48,381 nucleotides of DNA from Monosiga brevicollis MX1. Taxonomy: Eukaryota; Opisthokonta; Choanoflagellata; Craspedida; Salpingoecidae. Shown piece by piece: positions 34,701 to 45,650 of the stretch (positions are counted from its first letter, which is position 1; each line of letters opens with the position of its first letter). The notes under the pieces were generated by a model. The model was not told the origin of the DNA. It ran no database searches and worked only from the letters and a program-made list of their open reading frames with translations. The position numbers and the translations under genes were made by a program. The stretch spans positions 1,252,135-1,300,515 of the forward strand of contig NW_001865045.1 of assembly GCF_000002865.3 (NCBI RefSeq). The letters run 5' to 3'.

Positions 34701-37700
34701 TTTGCTACGGTCATGGCTGGGAGTGACGACTTTTTCACAGGCACCGACGGTCGTCTCGATGTACCTCGGGGCTTTGCCACGGGCCGAAACGCCACCGCCT
34801 TGCCTGCTGAAGCTCTGGTCTGCTCGCAACTGACACCCGCAGTCTTGGTTTACAACGGCTCTTTGGAACATTTGGTGGCCTCGTGGAACGCAGAAGATGC
34901 CGACAGTGGTATTTGGCGCAGCACCATCTCTGTCTTGAGCGAGGACGGGAGCACCGAAGCCAGCGTGGCAACCCGCAACAACTACTTGGAAACCTCTGCG
35001 CTAGCCTTGGAGGGCCTAGACGAGGTTACGTTTCAGATTGAGGTCGCCAATCAGGTGGACTTGAACACGGTCATCGACGTGGGACCCTTTGTTATGGACC
35101 ACACCAAGCCCGTGCACAGAGCCAACCCGCTCACCACAGTAACAGACGATAATGAGATTGTCATCACAAACTTTAACCAACTCTTCGTGGATGCTGAAAC
35201 CAAGCTGTGCCGTTTTGATATTGTCATTGGTAAGATTTTTCTGCGGGATTGTTGGTCTTACCGCTAAGTCTTGTTGATGCCGGCCCTTCTGTACTCGACT
35301 CGACTGCAAAGTATGCTCGATACCGGCCAGCTCAACACGGGAGCACACTTGGTCTCACGCTTGTTCTGTGTCTAGAATACGATGGTGGCTCAGCGGAGAG
35401 GTCAATAGCTACAATGGATCCCGATGCGTGCTTGGGTGAGATGCCGGCAACGTACACGATCTCACCGCCACGCTTGACGAATGCCATCAATGTTGTCTAT
35501 ACGCTACGTATAACGGCCTTCAACGCGGTTGGCATGCGCAATCAAGCCTCAGTGTCAGTGGAGCTTGTCTACGCCCCACCCACGCCCTCCCTAATCTGGG
35601 ACGTGCTAGAGGTGACCGACAAGGCCGACATCGACTACATCCCGGATACAGTACATTTGGGTGCCTCGTGGCCGAGCGTGGCGGGCGCCAGTCTGCTGCA
35701 GGTGTCGCTAATTGCTTCTCCGGCAGGCGGGCATGGTTCTGATCAAACGTCCGTTGGGCACGGCACACAAACAGTGGTTGACTGGGTCGCGCTGCCTGGA
35801 TCAAGCACGGGGTACGTTTTTTCTTCCTTCACACTTGTCGCCGGTCGTCACTATCGCACGGTCTTGCGCGCATCCAACGCGGCTGGTTCGAAGGAAATCA
35901 AGACCAACGGCGCCTTTGCTACCCCAGTCAATACCGAGCCGAGCATCGATTTCCACCTCGGCCGTACTTGCAGCCAAACGGCCCCTAGTTTCGAATGTGT
36001 ATCCGAAGAGTGTGTCACCACCTTCGCTCTTGTATCAGATTCCAATTCTTTCGGTGATCAACTGTTTATCTTTCATCACACGGTTCCTGTTGAACCCAGT
36101 CGATACTACACCTTGAGCGTCAAGGCAACTAGCCAAGTGTCAGCCAACGACCAGCTACAAGTGTCTGTGTATGCAGCTCGCGCGGGTGCGCTGCCTGACG
36201 CTTTGCTGGGTGCTGCCGGCGTGAGTACTACAACCAGTGCTGAGATGGAGTTTCAGACCCTGAGCACCCATTTACTCATTTCCATTCGAAGCACGTCTGC
36301 ACACATTCTGGAACTTCTAGCTCCTGTGCAGCTCAAGGCCTGCCGCGCCTTGGGTTACACTGGGGCCAGTGCACATGACGTTTGGAGCGCGCCTGAAGTG
36401 ACAACGGCCAGCATACGTACCCTGGTTGACGAGGTGCGCTGGATGCCTGTGCTGACGAGCGGGCTTGGTGGAAACGATGCCCCTGATCAGGCTCTTGTTG
36501 AGCAAGCGGGACTGACCGAGTGGCAGCTTGGTGACCATGTGGCCGTGGCTGAATCAATGGCGGGGAATGAGGTTCGCGTGGCAGCCCAGGCCTGTTTTCC
36601 CAAACCCGGAGGCTGTATGCAGTCCGTTCTAAGTGAGCCGTTGGTTTTGCCTGCTGAGCCCGAAGATGTCGTGACTACAGCCACGTGCAACATCGCGACT
36701 ACGGATGAACGTGCGGACGATTATCTTTACTCTCTTGTGTGGGAGCGCTTTGACACAGTCGACGGTGAGTTTCGGGATTTGGTGAAATGCGAAAGTGAGG
36801 AGATTCCGGGAATCCGGCAATGATTTGACCAGAACTTGACCTGTGTGCTTTGTTTTCTGCTGTAGTCAATTCCGAGGCTATCAACGTGTATGAAACGAGC
36901 CTTGTCGATGACCAAGGGTGAGGAAAGCACTTACTAATTTCCCTCCCCCCCTTTTTTTAAATTGCCAGCCCAGCGGCGATGCAAGCTTACGACCCCTCGC
37001 CACCATGACCTGCACGCACTTACACGTAGGCACTTGGCTGTGGCGGGGACCTGGACCTGGCCAACAAGTCAGACGCGGCGTCCTTATCTGGAGATGAACA
37101 CCACACACATGAAGACCACCGTTCCTCTCAATGCCGTCAACTTTATGCATCTTCTGCACGAAGCCACCAGTCTGCAAGCTGCTATTCGCCTCTGGACGCC
37201 CGATGGTCTTGCCAAAGAAACCATGGTCACCTGCAGCGTGCCTGAGGACCCTATCACGCCAGTCGTTGCGGTGCGTCATTGGACTGGTGAATGCTGGTCA
37301 TCTGGAATTTAATGTCCTGGATCTCATCGAGTGCTTGCTCTTGGCCTGACAGGTTCCTTGGAGCGATGTCTCTCAAAATCCTGCGTTGCAGAAACTGCCC
37401 GTCAAACGCCACCACACCACCACCGATCTTCATCACTTTGCCGCCTTTTGGCCTCGCCGGTGGCAAGCGTTTGAACGTCTGGGCTTGGAGAACATTGTGT
37501 ATGGCTGGGACCTATCCAGTGTATCTAGCGATACCGGTACTACCACGATGCTTAGCCAAGACAATACAACGGCTCAATACGCTATGCTTCAAGGCTTGCA
37601 CTTGAGCGACGGCATGCTACTCCGCTTTTGCGTGTCCATCATCGAGGCAACACCTCAATCTTTGGGATGGCGGTATTGCGCGCATGATGTGAGCGTGGAT

Positions 37701-40700
37701 CTATCACCGCCACACATCAGCAGCCTAAAGCTGTCTCATCCCCACGCCAGCAGTGAGGTGGGCCACGGCACGGAGGCTCTGCAGCTCAATTGGCATGTCA
37801 ACGCCTCTGATGTCGCTGACCTCAGCATTTTGGTTGGCTATCAAGCGGGCCGTGGCGACATTGCTGCGGTATACGACGTGAAGCCAGCAAGCTCCGCTTT
37901 TCTCTTTCAAGACCTAAGTCTTCAAAGTGGTCGACCCATTTATGCCACGCTGCAGGCCATTGACTTTGCGGGCAACATGGCTTCCCTCACCAGCTCCCCA
38001 ATCATTGTGGACACAACACCGCCATATTTTGTGGGGACCTTGGAGGGCGAGATGGATCCAATGCGTGACGGAATAGGGGAGCTTGGCTACCTGCTTCGGA
38101 TCGACTTTGATTTGTTTGAGGACGATGAGAGCTTGGTGGTGAAGCACACCTTGGCTCTGGGCAGCAGTGCGGGCACATCAGATATCCGAGGAGCGAGCAC
38201 AGCCACAGCCAGTCCTTGGGACTTACGAGTGCCTTTGCACCACCATGGCGCTGATATCTTTGCGACTCTGTGCGCAACCAACGAAGCTGGTCTCTCCGCA
38301 TGCGTATCGGAGCTCTTGCTGACGCTGGATGCGACGCCACCGACAGTGGACACATCCAAACTGTCAGCAACGGCCAGTTGCGTGGAAGGTCGTCACCACC
38401 GGGTGCGTCTCGATTTGGACTGGACCGGGGCTTTTGAGGAACCAGACTCTGAAATTTTGGAATTCCAAGTGTTAGCAGGAGACAAACCGGGGGATGCCAG
38501 CATTTTTCATGACATGGTAACGCGCAAAGCCATTAGCTTCGAGGTTGCCCACGGTTTGGTGGATGGCGAGCACCTGCAAGTGACCGTGTACGCTACCAAC
38601 ACCGACCAGCAGCTTAGCTCTCCGCTAACCTCTTCACTGCTCGTGGATTGTTCGGCACCCTTGTCGGGTGCGGTCGAAGTCTACAACGCCGAGGGCCTGC
38701 CCTACCATTCAAGCCGCAGCAGCTTCCGTGCCAGCCTGGTGGGATTTGTTGACCCTCATAGTGGGATTGCACAGGTGCAGTATTGTCTGTCGACAGCGGT
38801 CAATTCGTGCGACGTTTTGAACTGGACGATGGCAGTCCACCACACCGAAATTCACCACCGATTTGGAAGCAACGTTTTGCAGTCTGGGGCTCGCTACTTT
38901 GTCCGCGTGCGTGTGACCAATGGGATGGGCCAAACAACCGAGGGCATCAGCGCCAGCTTTGGTGTTGACACGACGGCACCCACCGTCAGTGGCTTTGCTT
39001 GGCAGCATCCGATTTCGCGGACTCCCGTGTCGGCACAGTACTTGCGCTCTGTGTTGCTGGCCGATTGGACCTCGACAGATGAGGGTGGCGCCGGCGTGCA
39101 CTACCATGAAGTGGAGGTGGCCGTTCATCACGATGAGGCGGGTGGTGAGCTTGCTGTTGTGAGCGAGTTGGAGTACGATGCCAGTCTGAGTGTGCTCAAC
39201 CTCACGCTGCAACATGGTGAGGTGTACTTTCCTCGCATCTCAAGCTGCGACGGCGCAGGCAACTGTCAAATCCAGGATCTGGTTCCCTTGGCCATGGACG
39301 TAACCCCGCCGTTAGCCATCAGGCTTCATCACAATGGTGTCTGGAATGTCGTTGCCGGTGGCACATTGCGGTACACCGTAAAAGTATCGGCTCCGATCGA
39401 CGAGGAGGGCACAGAAATTACGCACTTCTACGTCAAAGTGGGCGATCAGGCGCCCATTACCTTTACAACCTATAGCCCAAGCGGGTACGCCAGCTTGCCA
39501 GATATGATCCTTGGGGTCACAATCTTTGGGATAGGACATTGTTGGTTGAGCCTCAACATCAATAGTGACTCAAGCTGTGCTCATCTGAAATTTGTTTTCA
39601 TCTAGGTTTGTTGTGGATGTGCCTCAGACGATGGAAGAAGTATCGCTTCTTTCTTTCACCTCGGTAAGCCCCTTTCTTGAGACTGAGAGTTGAAGAAGAA
39701 GCTTGGTGCTCATGTGACTTGTTGCACTATCAGGAAAACGCGGTTGGGCTGCGGCATACGCAAACCTTTTTGATAGAACGACACGAGGGTGGCGTGCTGG
39801 CCCCACGCTACGGCTGCTGGCGCTGGCAGCATTGCCAAAGCCGCGGTGTTGGTGTGGGAACATGTGATTGCCCAGAGGACCTTGAGAGCGTAGCATTTGA
39901 CACTAATTTTGACGCAGGCGCGCTATCTCTTGTCGTTGAGGACGGCCTGATTCCCGGCGAAGATTGGGATGAACAACCTTACACGTTCACCTTGGGTGCG
40001 CACTGGACAGCAACTTCAACGCCGTTGCGATATGAAGTCACATTTACCTGTGGAGGGCAGGAAAAAGCTTGGATTGATGCTGGTCACTTTACAGAGTACG
40101 TGCACACGCTGGAGCCGGATGCCGAAGCGTATGCAAATGGGATCGAGTGTTTCGCCTACGTACGTGCATGGCGCACCTACAACCAGTTTGTAGTGGCGCG
40201 CAGCGATGGCGTCACCATCCGCCACGAGTGGCTGCGGGTCAATCAGCAAGCCGCACTGCTGGATGGCTACAAGCTACCCGTGCCCGGCTTTGGTACCGAT
40301 GACAAGTTGTTCCCCAAGCCCTTTCATGACATTGGTACGCTGAAAGCCGAGTTTCTGCTTGTCTGGGTGGCACATGTGCACCCATTTCGAACATCTCATG
40401 TTGTGATGTTTATCACAGACGGCCAGCAAAGCACCAGCGAATTGGCCACGACGTTTGCGTGGTCAGAGCAAGGCTCTTCCGGCGTGGTAAGTCATGGGTG
40501 TTTTTGAAATCGCTCCACGAGCCGTGAGTCAGCTAACGCCTTTTGTGGCTGTATACATAACAGGTGACTGGCTCAGTCGTGGCATTGAGCGATCTTGACA
40601 ACGTTGCTACCTATGAGGTTGGGTTTGGTACAACACCCGGGGAGCAGGATGTGTTGGCTTGGACTCTGGCTTCTGCTTCGACGGGCGCCCTGCGCAGCTC

Positions 40701-43700
40701 GGGGCTGAGCCTGGTTCATGGACAGCGGTATGTCCTGGTTGAATGTGAGCAATGCAGTGAAACTGCACGATAAATCTCACGTCGGCATGCTGCCCATGGT
40801 TTATAGGTACTACAGTGCGGTGCGCGTTGAAACCAAGTTTCGTCACACGCTCGAGGTACGTTGTGGACTCAGAAGATGCGCTGCAGTTTGTGTGCACTAG
40901 CGTCTCACCACGACGACCATTTGTTGGTGACGGGTTTTTGGATCTCAGGTCGTGAGTGATGGCGTGATGGTGGACGACACTCCGCCATTGGTCGGAGTGG
41001 TGTACTTTGGTCCGCGCGGAGGCTATCTTCCGGCGACAAATGTGAAGGAGAATGTGAGCATTCGCTTCGAGGGCTTTGTGGACCCTGAAAGTGCTCTGGC
41101 CGAGTATGTTGTGGCCTTGGCTCGCGTGAACAACGGTGTCGTAGATGAAGCAAGCGCCGATTTTTCATCGACAGGTCTCTATCCCAATGCGACGCTCTCC
41201 CTGGCCGACGCTGTGCCGGGCGCCTCCTACGTTGCCCTGGTCAAGGCAATCAACAGCGCCGGCCTGACATCAGCAGCAGCTGTCTCGGAGCCCCTCGTGC
41301 TTGACGAGGAAGGACCCCAATTTTTGAGCGTGTTGCGCGTGCCTCTGAGCGACAGTCAAAATAGCGCCTTGGGCAGCCAATTGACGGTGACTGGCACGGC
41401 TACGCAAGGCAATGCCGTTCACGAGTTTCCCGTCGACTCACCCGACATTCTTGGAACCTCCCTAAGTGGCACACGCATGACTTTGACGCCTGATGCCCCG
41501 GTGGTGCTGACCATGGCCCTGACGTTGGGGCAGCAGACATGGCCAACACGCGTTGCCATCAGCTTTGACATTGTCTGCGCAGGGGGGGCGCCACGCACAC
41601 TCCTGCGCATTTTCGGCTCTGTTTCCAACGCAGTGAATGGTGATGTGCATCACGTTGCATCCTGTGAAGGCTTTCGGCAGCAAATTGAACGCTGGGTTGA
41701 AGTTGAAGCTGTGGGCCAGGACATTACTGTAGAGCTTGAGGTCACGTTGCTCCACGCAGACACGAATGCCACGCTCTTGGTGGGCAGCACGCGTGTCCAT
41801 GAGGTGGCGGAGCTCAACTCTGATGCACGGACACTACCTAGCGTCACTGTGCAAGACCGAACATTTGCCGTTTTGCACGGCAGCGGTGCCGATTCTGCGG
41901 GAACAACGTGTCAATCTGCGCCAATGACCGTGCCCACAGGCTGGCGCGTGGCCACAGGTTATGATCCAACCGTTCGCGACGCTGCACGTCAATACAATTG
42001 GGGCACAGCATATCTTGCGACGAGTTCCGGTGTGGCGTACGCCACGGCACAGGCATCTGACCTTGCTCCCGTAGCGAGCAACGTCCACGTCACAAATGGT
42101 GGTGCACATGTCGTGGCTGCCGACTGCGCAAGTCATGGCATGGGTATTTTACTGGAGGCTGGCTCGGGTGCAGTCCAGGTGGATCAGCCCTACCACCGAG
42201 GTGCTGACGAACTGCAGGCGCACTGGGTTATAGCTGATGCCGCCAGTGGCATCCGACGTGTGTTGGCAGGCGCTGGTAGCCAGCCTGAGGTACCCGTGTA
42301 CCTCCCACTGCGACCGGCCGATAGCATTGACTCGTTGAACTTGCACATGAACGAGCGCGCACCGGAGCACGGTCACCAGATTGCCGTAATCGTAGAGGCT
42401 CAGGATTGGGCTGGACTGCGGGTCCGCGCCACCAACGACAAGGTGGTGGCCATTGTTGACGAGTCAGACCCAGAGGTGACAGCAGTGCAAATTGCGCCCA
42501 CCACAGAAAGTGGCATTGTGGCTGGAGCCTCTTACGTCAACGTTACCTACCATGCGACAGACCCGCAATCAGGCATCCTCCGTTGCCACGTCTCGGTGCT
42601 GGCTCCCGACAACAACAACCAGTTGCACGGTGAAACAGTCGTGCACTTTGAGCAATCGAGTGTATTAGTGCCCATGACGACGCCGCTCGAGGCCGATGAC
42701 GTGGTTCATGCACGCGTCGCTTGTGTTAACGGGGCTGGTTTGATGGAGAAGGTTACATCGCCGTCCATTTTTGTTGCATCATCGGACATGGCATTGGTGA
42801 CAGCAGCAGAACCATATGTGCTTGAGCCCGCAACGGGCACCAAGATGTCCTCAGGCATCTGGGCGGTGCAGGGCTACGAAGTCTTAGTGCTACACCTGAA
42901 AGGGCCAAGTGAGCGCCTGCTGGCTGCCATGGACCGCGATAAGGAGTCAGGCGTTGGACTTGAGACGCTGGTCGAACGTGTTGACGGTCAGCTTGCCAAC
43001 TGCCAGGCCGGCCCCTTGACAGCGTGCCCCTTCTCGGATGGTCGCACCCGCCTGCCCGGGTGCCCGCCCGGTAGTGTTGCTCGTGATGCCTCAACCTGCT
43101 GGTACCAACATGGCCGTGCTACCAGCTTCCGGATCAACATTGATGATACGGTCAACTCGAGCCAGCTCCTACCCGGGGTGGTATATCACGTAAGTCAAAT
43201 TCAGGAAGGTTTCTTCTTTTGTTTGAAGGATGAGAACCACTCGTCCTCATGAGCTTTTTGCATCGTGTAATGATAGGTCACAACGCGGGTCCGCGTGGAA
43301 AATCAGGTTCAAGAGCTGGCCATTGCCGAGGTCGTTCTTGACCGCACGCCACCCGTCATTGCGGCCGGTAAGTCAATTGCAAAGCTGATCTGATATTGTT
43401 TTTTGTGTTTGTTGTTCACACCAATCGATAAACTCCTTCCGGTCTTCGTGCTGCGTAGTCCCCCAACTTGTGGGCGCAAAGAACCCAGAGGTATCAGTCA
43501 ATCTGCAAGGCGTTTGCCAAGAAGACGTACTGTCCAATGAGCTGCGACACTTTGTCATCTTTGGTGATGGCGCGCGTGCTGGATCTCTGGACTTGACGGA
43601 CTGGGCTTTGGTGGAATCGGCGGACCTTTCTAGCTCGACCCACGTCATTAATGTAGAATCTCTTGCGCAGCTTCAAATAGCCGTGCGCTGTGTCAATGCT

Positions 43701-43754
43701 GCAGGCATGACGTCGCTGACTAGTGAAGTGTTTGAAATCACGTGGGAGGCTTAA
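28775..43754 (+). CDS. Gene B: giant (about 4,335 aa) secreted protein with JmjC/Cupin_4 head and adhesive repeat array
   Basis: Twenty-three exons join in frame from ATG 28775 to TAA 43752-43754 (13,008 nt). The start was chosen over the in-frame ATG at 28712 because the signal peptide (QWLLPLLVAVLCALSQTFA) follows it at once. Order: signal peptide; JmjC/Cupin_4 oxygenase-like domain (residues ~60-400); convertase-like RHRR; Cys-rich GCC2/GCC3-type repeats (~505-680); a unique ~100-residue exon (31642-31936); then about 3,500 residues of FN3-like sandwiches with at least a dozen D-x-[ST]-x-P motifs. No membrane helix or GPI-type hydrophobic end is seen; the protein stops in a beta strand (FEITWEA). 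It probably belongs to the extracellular matrix or cell coat. It shares its repeat family and promoter region with gene A. Confidence 0.75.
28990..30060 (+). other. Gene B head: JmjC/Cupin_4 Fe(II)/2-oxoglutarate oxygenase-like domain
   Basis: The opening LQTFFHDYFQKAHVVA matches the 'FF..YW.K.P' start of NO66/MINA53-type ribosomal oxygenases. The core DLKHLLVDQGYSIVYRNE is followed, across introns, by HTDRSDIFVFQLAGTKHW. This gives the iron-binding HxD (His218, Asp220) and the 'Q..G.KHW' strand. GDWLYMPKGTVHFAQ then supplies the family's 'GD.LY.P.G..H' with the third ligand, His322. SLHATVGF closes the fold. The Fe triad is therefore intact. Known relatives hydroxylate His or Arg residues in the nucleus or cytosol; here the domain follows a signal peptide, so it would act in the secretory pathway or outside the cell. 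Substrate unknown. Confidence 0.8.
30399..30410 (+). other. Gene B: predicted furin-type cleavage site RHRR
   Basis: Arg-His-Arg-Arg followed by Asp-Asp lies between the JmjC-like head and the first Cys-rich repeat, in a charged, probably exposed linker. It fits the R-x-[KR]-R proprotein convertase consensus and would release the oxygenase head from the adhesive part. Confidence 0.45.
30413..31552 (+). other. Gene B: Cys-rich GCC2/GCC3 (ephrin-receptor-like) repeats
   Basis: Six to seven tiny exons encode Cys-rich modules: CEPCRRGKVQPNQ, CTPCEVGKYADVEG, CKDCEPGKYADWTG, CPGGQYSIGGTQFC, CPAGTYSTGSAAVC and CPPGTTNPATG. This matches the 'C..CP.G.Y....G...C' plan of GCC2_GCC3/ephrin-receptor-like repeats in metazoan and protist surface proteins. 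Exons as short as 31 nt (30959-30989) fall at module edges, consistent with spread by exon shuffling. Confidence 0.75.
30875..30897. repeat. Poly(T) tract in a gene B intron
   Basis: A run of 23 T followed directly by A-rich sequence lies in the intron 30840-30958. It is probably a pyrimidine tract or slippage product; the T-then-A junction could form a small hairpin. Confidence 0.8.
32028..43754 (+). other. Gene B: long FN3-like repeat array with D-x-[ST]-x-P signature
   Basis: Repeated sandwiches end in VDHTAPV, VDSTPPDVT, FDRTPPTAS, VDLSPPHIS, VDTTPPYFV, LDATPPTVD, VDTTAPTVS, MDVTPPLAI, VDDTPPLVG and LDRTPPVIA. Many contain 'F.D.[ES]S...Y.[VL]A' (FVDPESALAEYVVA, FVDLESEVRNYLIA) and 'N.AG[LM]' (NSAGLTS, NEAGLSA, NAAGMTS). 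One stretch, YEVGFGTTPGEQDVLAW, is closely similar in plan to gene A's YEVAFGTGRSESNLDNL, showing common ancestry. N-glycosylation sequons are abundant. Confidence 0.7.
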
Positions 43755-44091
43755 TCCACGGTGGCTTCGATTGCTCATTTTTCTTGTGACGCCTTAATTC
43801 GATAATCTGCTTTTTGTATCTGTGCAAATTATTTTAATCTCTATGTCGCTGTCACCATGTGTCTTCATATCAATGATTATCAATGTCATAAATCGACTAT
43901 CAAATGCGCAGCTCAAGCACAAGTCGGCGTCCAGCGAAGCACAGAGAGGCCGTCAATTCGTGTCCACAGAGTGGCACAGGCTGACAGAGCTGGCAGGCGC
44001 AAAGTTTGATATGAAAAAAAAGTGAAACCTCAGAGAGATAGACCTGCAGGCAACAAGTGGTCCTAAAGCACGTGGCCATCCAATCGCCTTG
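43755..44091. other. Intergenic stretch after gene B
   Basis: AT-richer sequence follows the gene B stop codon, with T runs but no clear AATAAA. A 67-codon open frame (43822-44025) has no recognisable motif and I do not call it. The mobile-element remnant begins near 44090. Confidence 0.5.
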
Positions 44092-45182
44092 GGTTGGGAA
44101 CGCCAGTAGGGTCAAAAACTGGTGGGTGGGTCATGGCAGTCCAGCCGAGACAGCGCTGTTTGAGCACATTGGCCAGACCCCGAGTCTGCGGCAAGAGTTT
44201 ATCCAAACGGAAGTGGCGAGCTGACCTTTCGAGAGAACAGGGTGCGGGCATGGCTCCTATATGTGTGCAGGTTCAACGAGCTAGCCCTCACCTACACGCA
44301 CATTGCCGGAGGTACGATTGGAATCAAGCCGTCTCTTTTTTTTTTTTTTTTTTTTTTCTTTCTTTTTTTTTTTTCGCGCCACTCATGCCTGTTTGCATTT
44401 GACTAGGTCTGCCGCCACGAGCCTCTGTGTATCAAGGGCTGTCCTATAAAAATGGCGTGGGACGGCAACGAGCCGCGTTTTTTGCCGAGAAGCAGCTCTC
44501 CATATTGACCCGCGTGAGCAAGACCTACTGGCTGTCCCTGAACGAACAGCACACCTTTCGATACATGGACCAGGAAATCAGCACGCTGATATTCATGTAT
44601 TTGCTGCTGTGCAAGCCTCTGGAGCACATGCTGAGCAGCTGGCTGCAAAAGCGGGGCGGGCTGGACACCCCCGACGACGAGAACGGCATTCACAATGCCG
44701 AGCAGGACGACGAAGATTTGCTCGACGACGAGCTGGATGAAGACCACATGAGCCACGACGAGACGATGACATTGCGACGCGAGGTCCGGGACGCTCGAAA
44801 CCACTACAACAACAGCCACCTGCTCTTCAACATTGCGCCCCTGCAGACGATGGTCAGCCCAGCTACCATCTATGCGGCATTTCGTCGACAAATGACCACG
44901 TACCTGCATCGGCCAAAGCTGGGGGTGGCCACGTGGCGACACGCCGCAACCTTCTGGATGACGACATTTGTCATTAACCGACTGTCGGCCGAGACGACCG
45001 GCGCCCTGGGCAGCCTGATCCACACTCAAGCTCAACACTCTGGGGAGACGGCCCAGCGGGCCTATGCGCGCACAGCCAGTGACCATGTGCAAACCAAAAT
45101 GTCGTCGCGACTGATGCATCAAGTGGCCTCGCAAAAATGGCATGCTTTGTTTGGACTAGATCGCAAGCGCAGCATAGACTGA
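44092..45182 (+). pseudogene. C-terminal half of an OrsD-type zinc-finger/tyrosine-recombinase-like element protein (decayed)
   Basis: A frame reading ETALFEHIGQTPSLRQEF shifts by one base near 44215 into RENRVRAWLLYVCRFNELAL. It then splices (donor after 44311, acceptor before 44407, intron with a poly-T tract) to GGLPPRASVYQGLSYKNG. This resembles the 'G.P.RG.E' box of tyrosine-recombinase-like proteins in fungal and protist transposons. The end, QHSGETAQRAYARTASD followed by WHALFGL, fits the conserved 'GHS..TA...Y' active-site region and the 'S..WH..LG' tail. The frameshift and the missing N-terminus mark it as broken. A second shift after 45180 may continue into 45183-45408. The family call is from motif memory and needs a profile search. 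Confidence 0.5.
44336..44374. repeat. Poly(T) tract with single C interruptions
   Basis: Nearly pure T over 39 nt lies inside the intron (44312-44406) of the decayed recombinase-like gene, close to its acceptor. Confidence 0.8.
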
Positions 45183-45650
45183 CCTCTCGCCCGAGGCAAA
45201 CGGGCGTATCATCATGAACACGAGGGCCGAGCATGACGTACCCTACATGACCCAGCTGGCCAAGCAGGCGAGCATCTCGTGGGGCCACAGTTTCAACAGC
45301 CAAGAACAGTTGGACCTAACGCTATTCAGGAATGTAGAGTTGTGGTGTGAGAGTGAGCTCAAAGAAAAGACCCTAACGTTGTATTGTCATCATGCATGGG
45401 CGGTATGATGACGATGGCTGTGAGGTATTGAACCGTGTACACTGTTAATTGACAAGCAACATTACACTCACTCACAACGTCCAGAACATGACCGTTACAC
45501 CTTCCACATTTAAAAGAAAACCAAAGTGTAACAAAAATTTCACCCTCTGAGACAGCACCAAGATTCATTTTTGAACCTGAGCTATCTGCTCTTGCCGCGC
45601 CTTGCCCTCTTGCAGTCCTCGCCACCCTCTGCTCCTTACACCAACGCAGC
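45183..45650. other. Spacer between the two element fragments
   Basis: The first 225 nt keep an open frame (about 45187-45408, DLSPEANGRIIMNTR...), probably the out-of-frame end of the recombinase-like protein. The remainder is AT-rich non-coding sequence with a short inverted pair, GTTACAC...GTGTAAC, around 45491-45530. I see no clear terminal repeats. Confidence 0.4.

Larger units (their letters stand above)
28775..43754 (+). other. Exon map of gene B (23 exons)
   Basis: Exons: 28775-29442, 29553-29839, 29914-30486, 30553-30629, 30707-30839, 30959-30989, 31067-31124, 31250-31392, 31487-31552, 31642-31936, 32028-35229, 35376-36764, 36866-36917, 36974-37025, 37073-37270, 37353-39484, 39606-39663, 39734-40486, 40564-40727, 40807-40855, 40949-43189, 43277-43367, 43459-43754. 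All follow GT-AG except the intron 31125-31249, where the frame requires a GC donor (AAG/GCACGT). The intron 37026-37072 is only 47 nt and is the least secure. Exon 2 must start at 29553, because only that acceptor keeps the JmjC core in frame. Confidence 0.7.

Noticed and set aside
43822-44025. 67-codon plus-strand ORF after gene B
   Set aside because: No motif, AT-rich intergenic context and no splice or start evidence.
44403-45143. 246-codon minus-strand ORF
   Set aside because: It is the antisense shadow of the recombinase-like C-terminal fragment, which has recognisable motifs on the plus strand.
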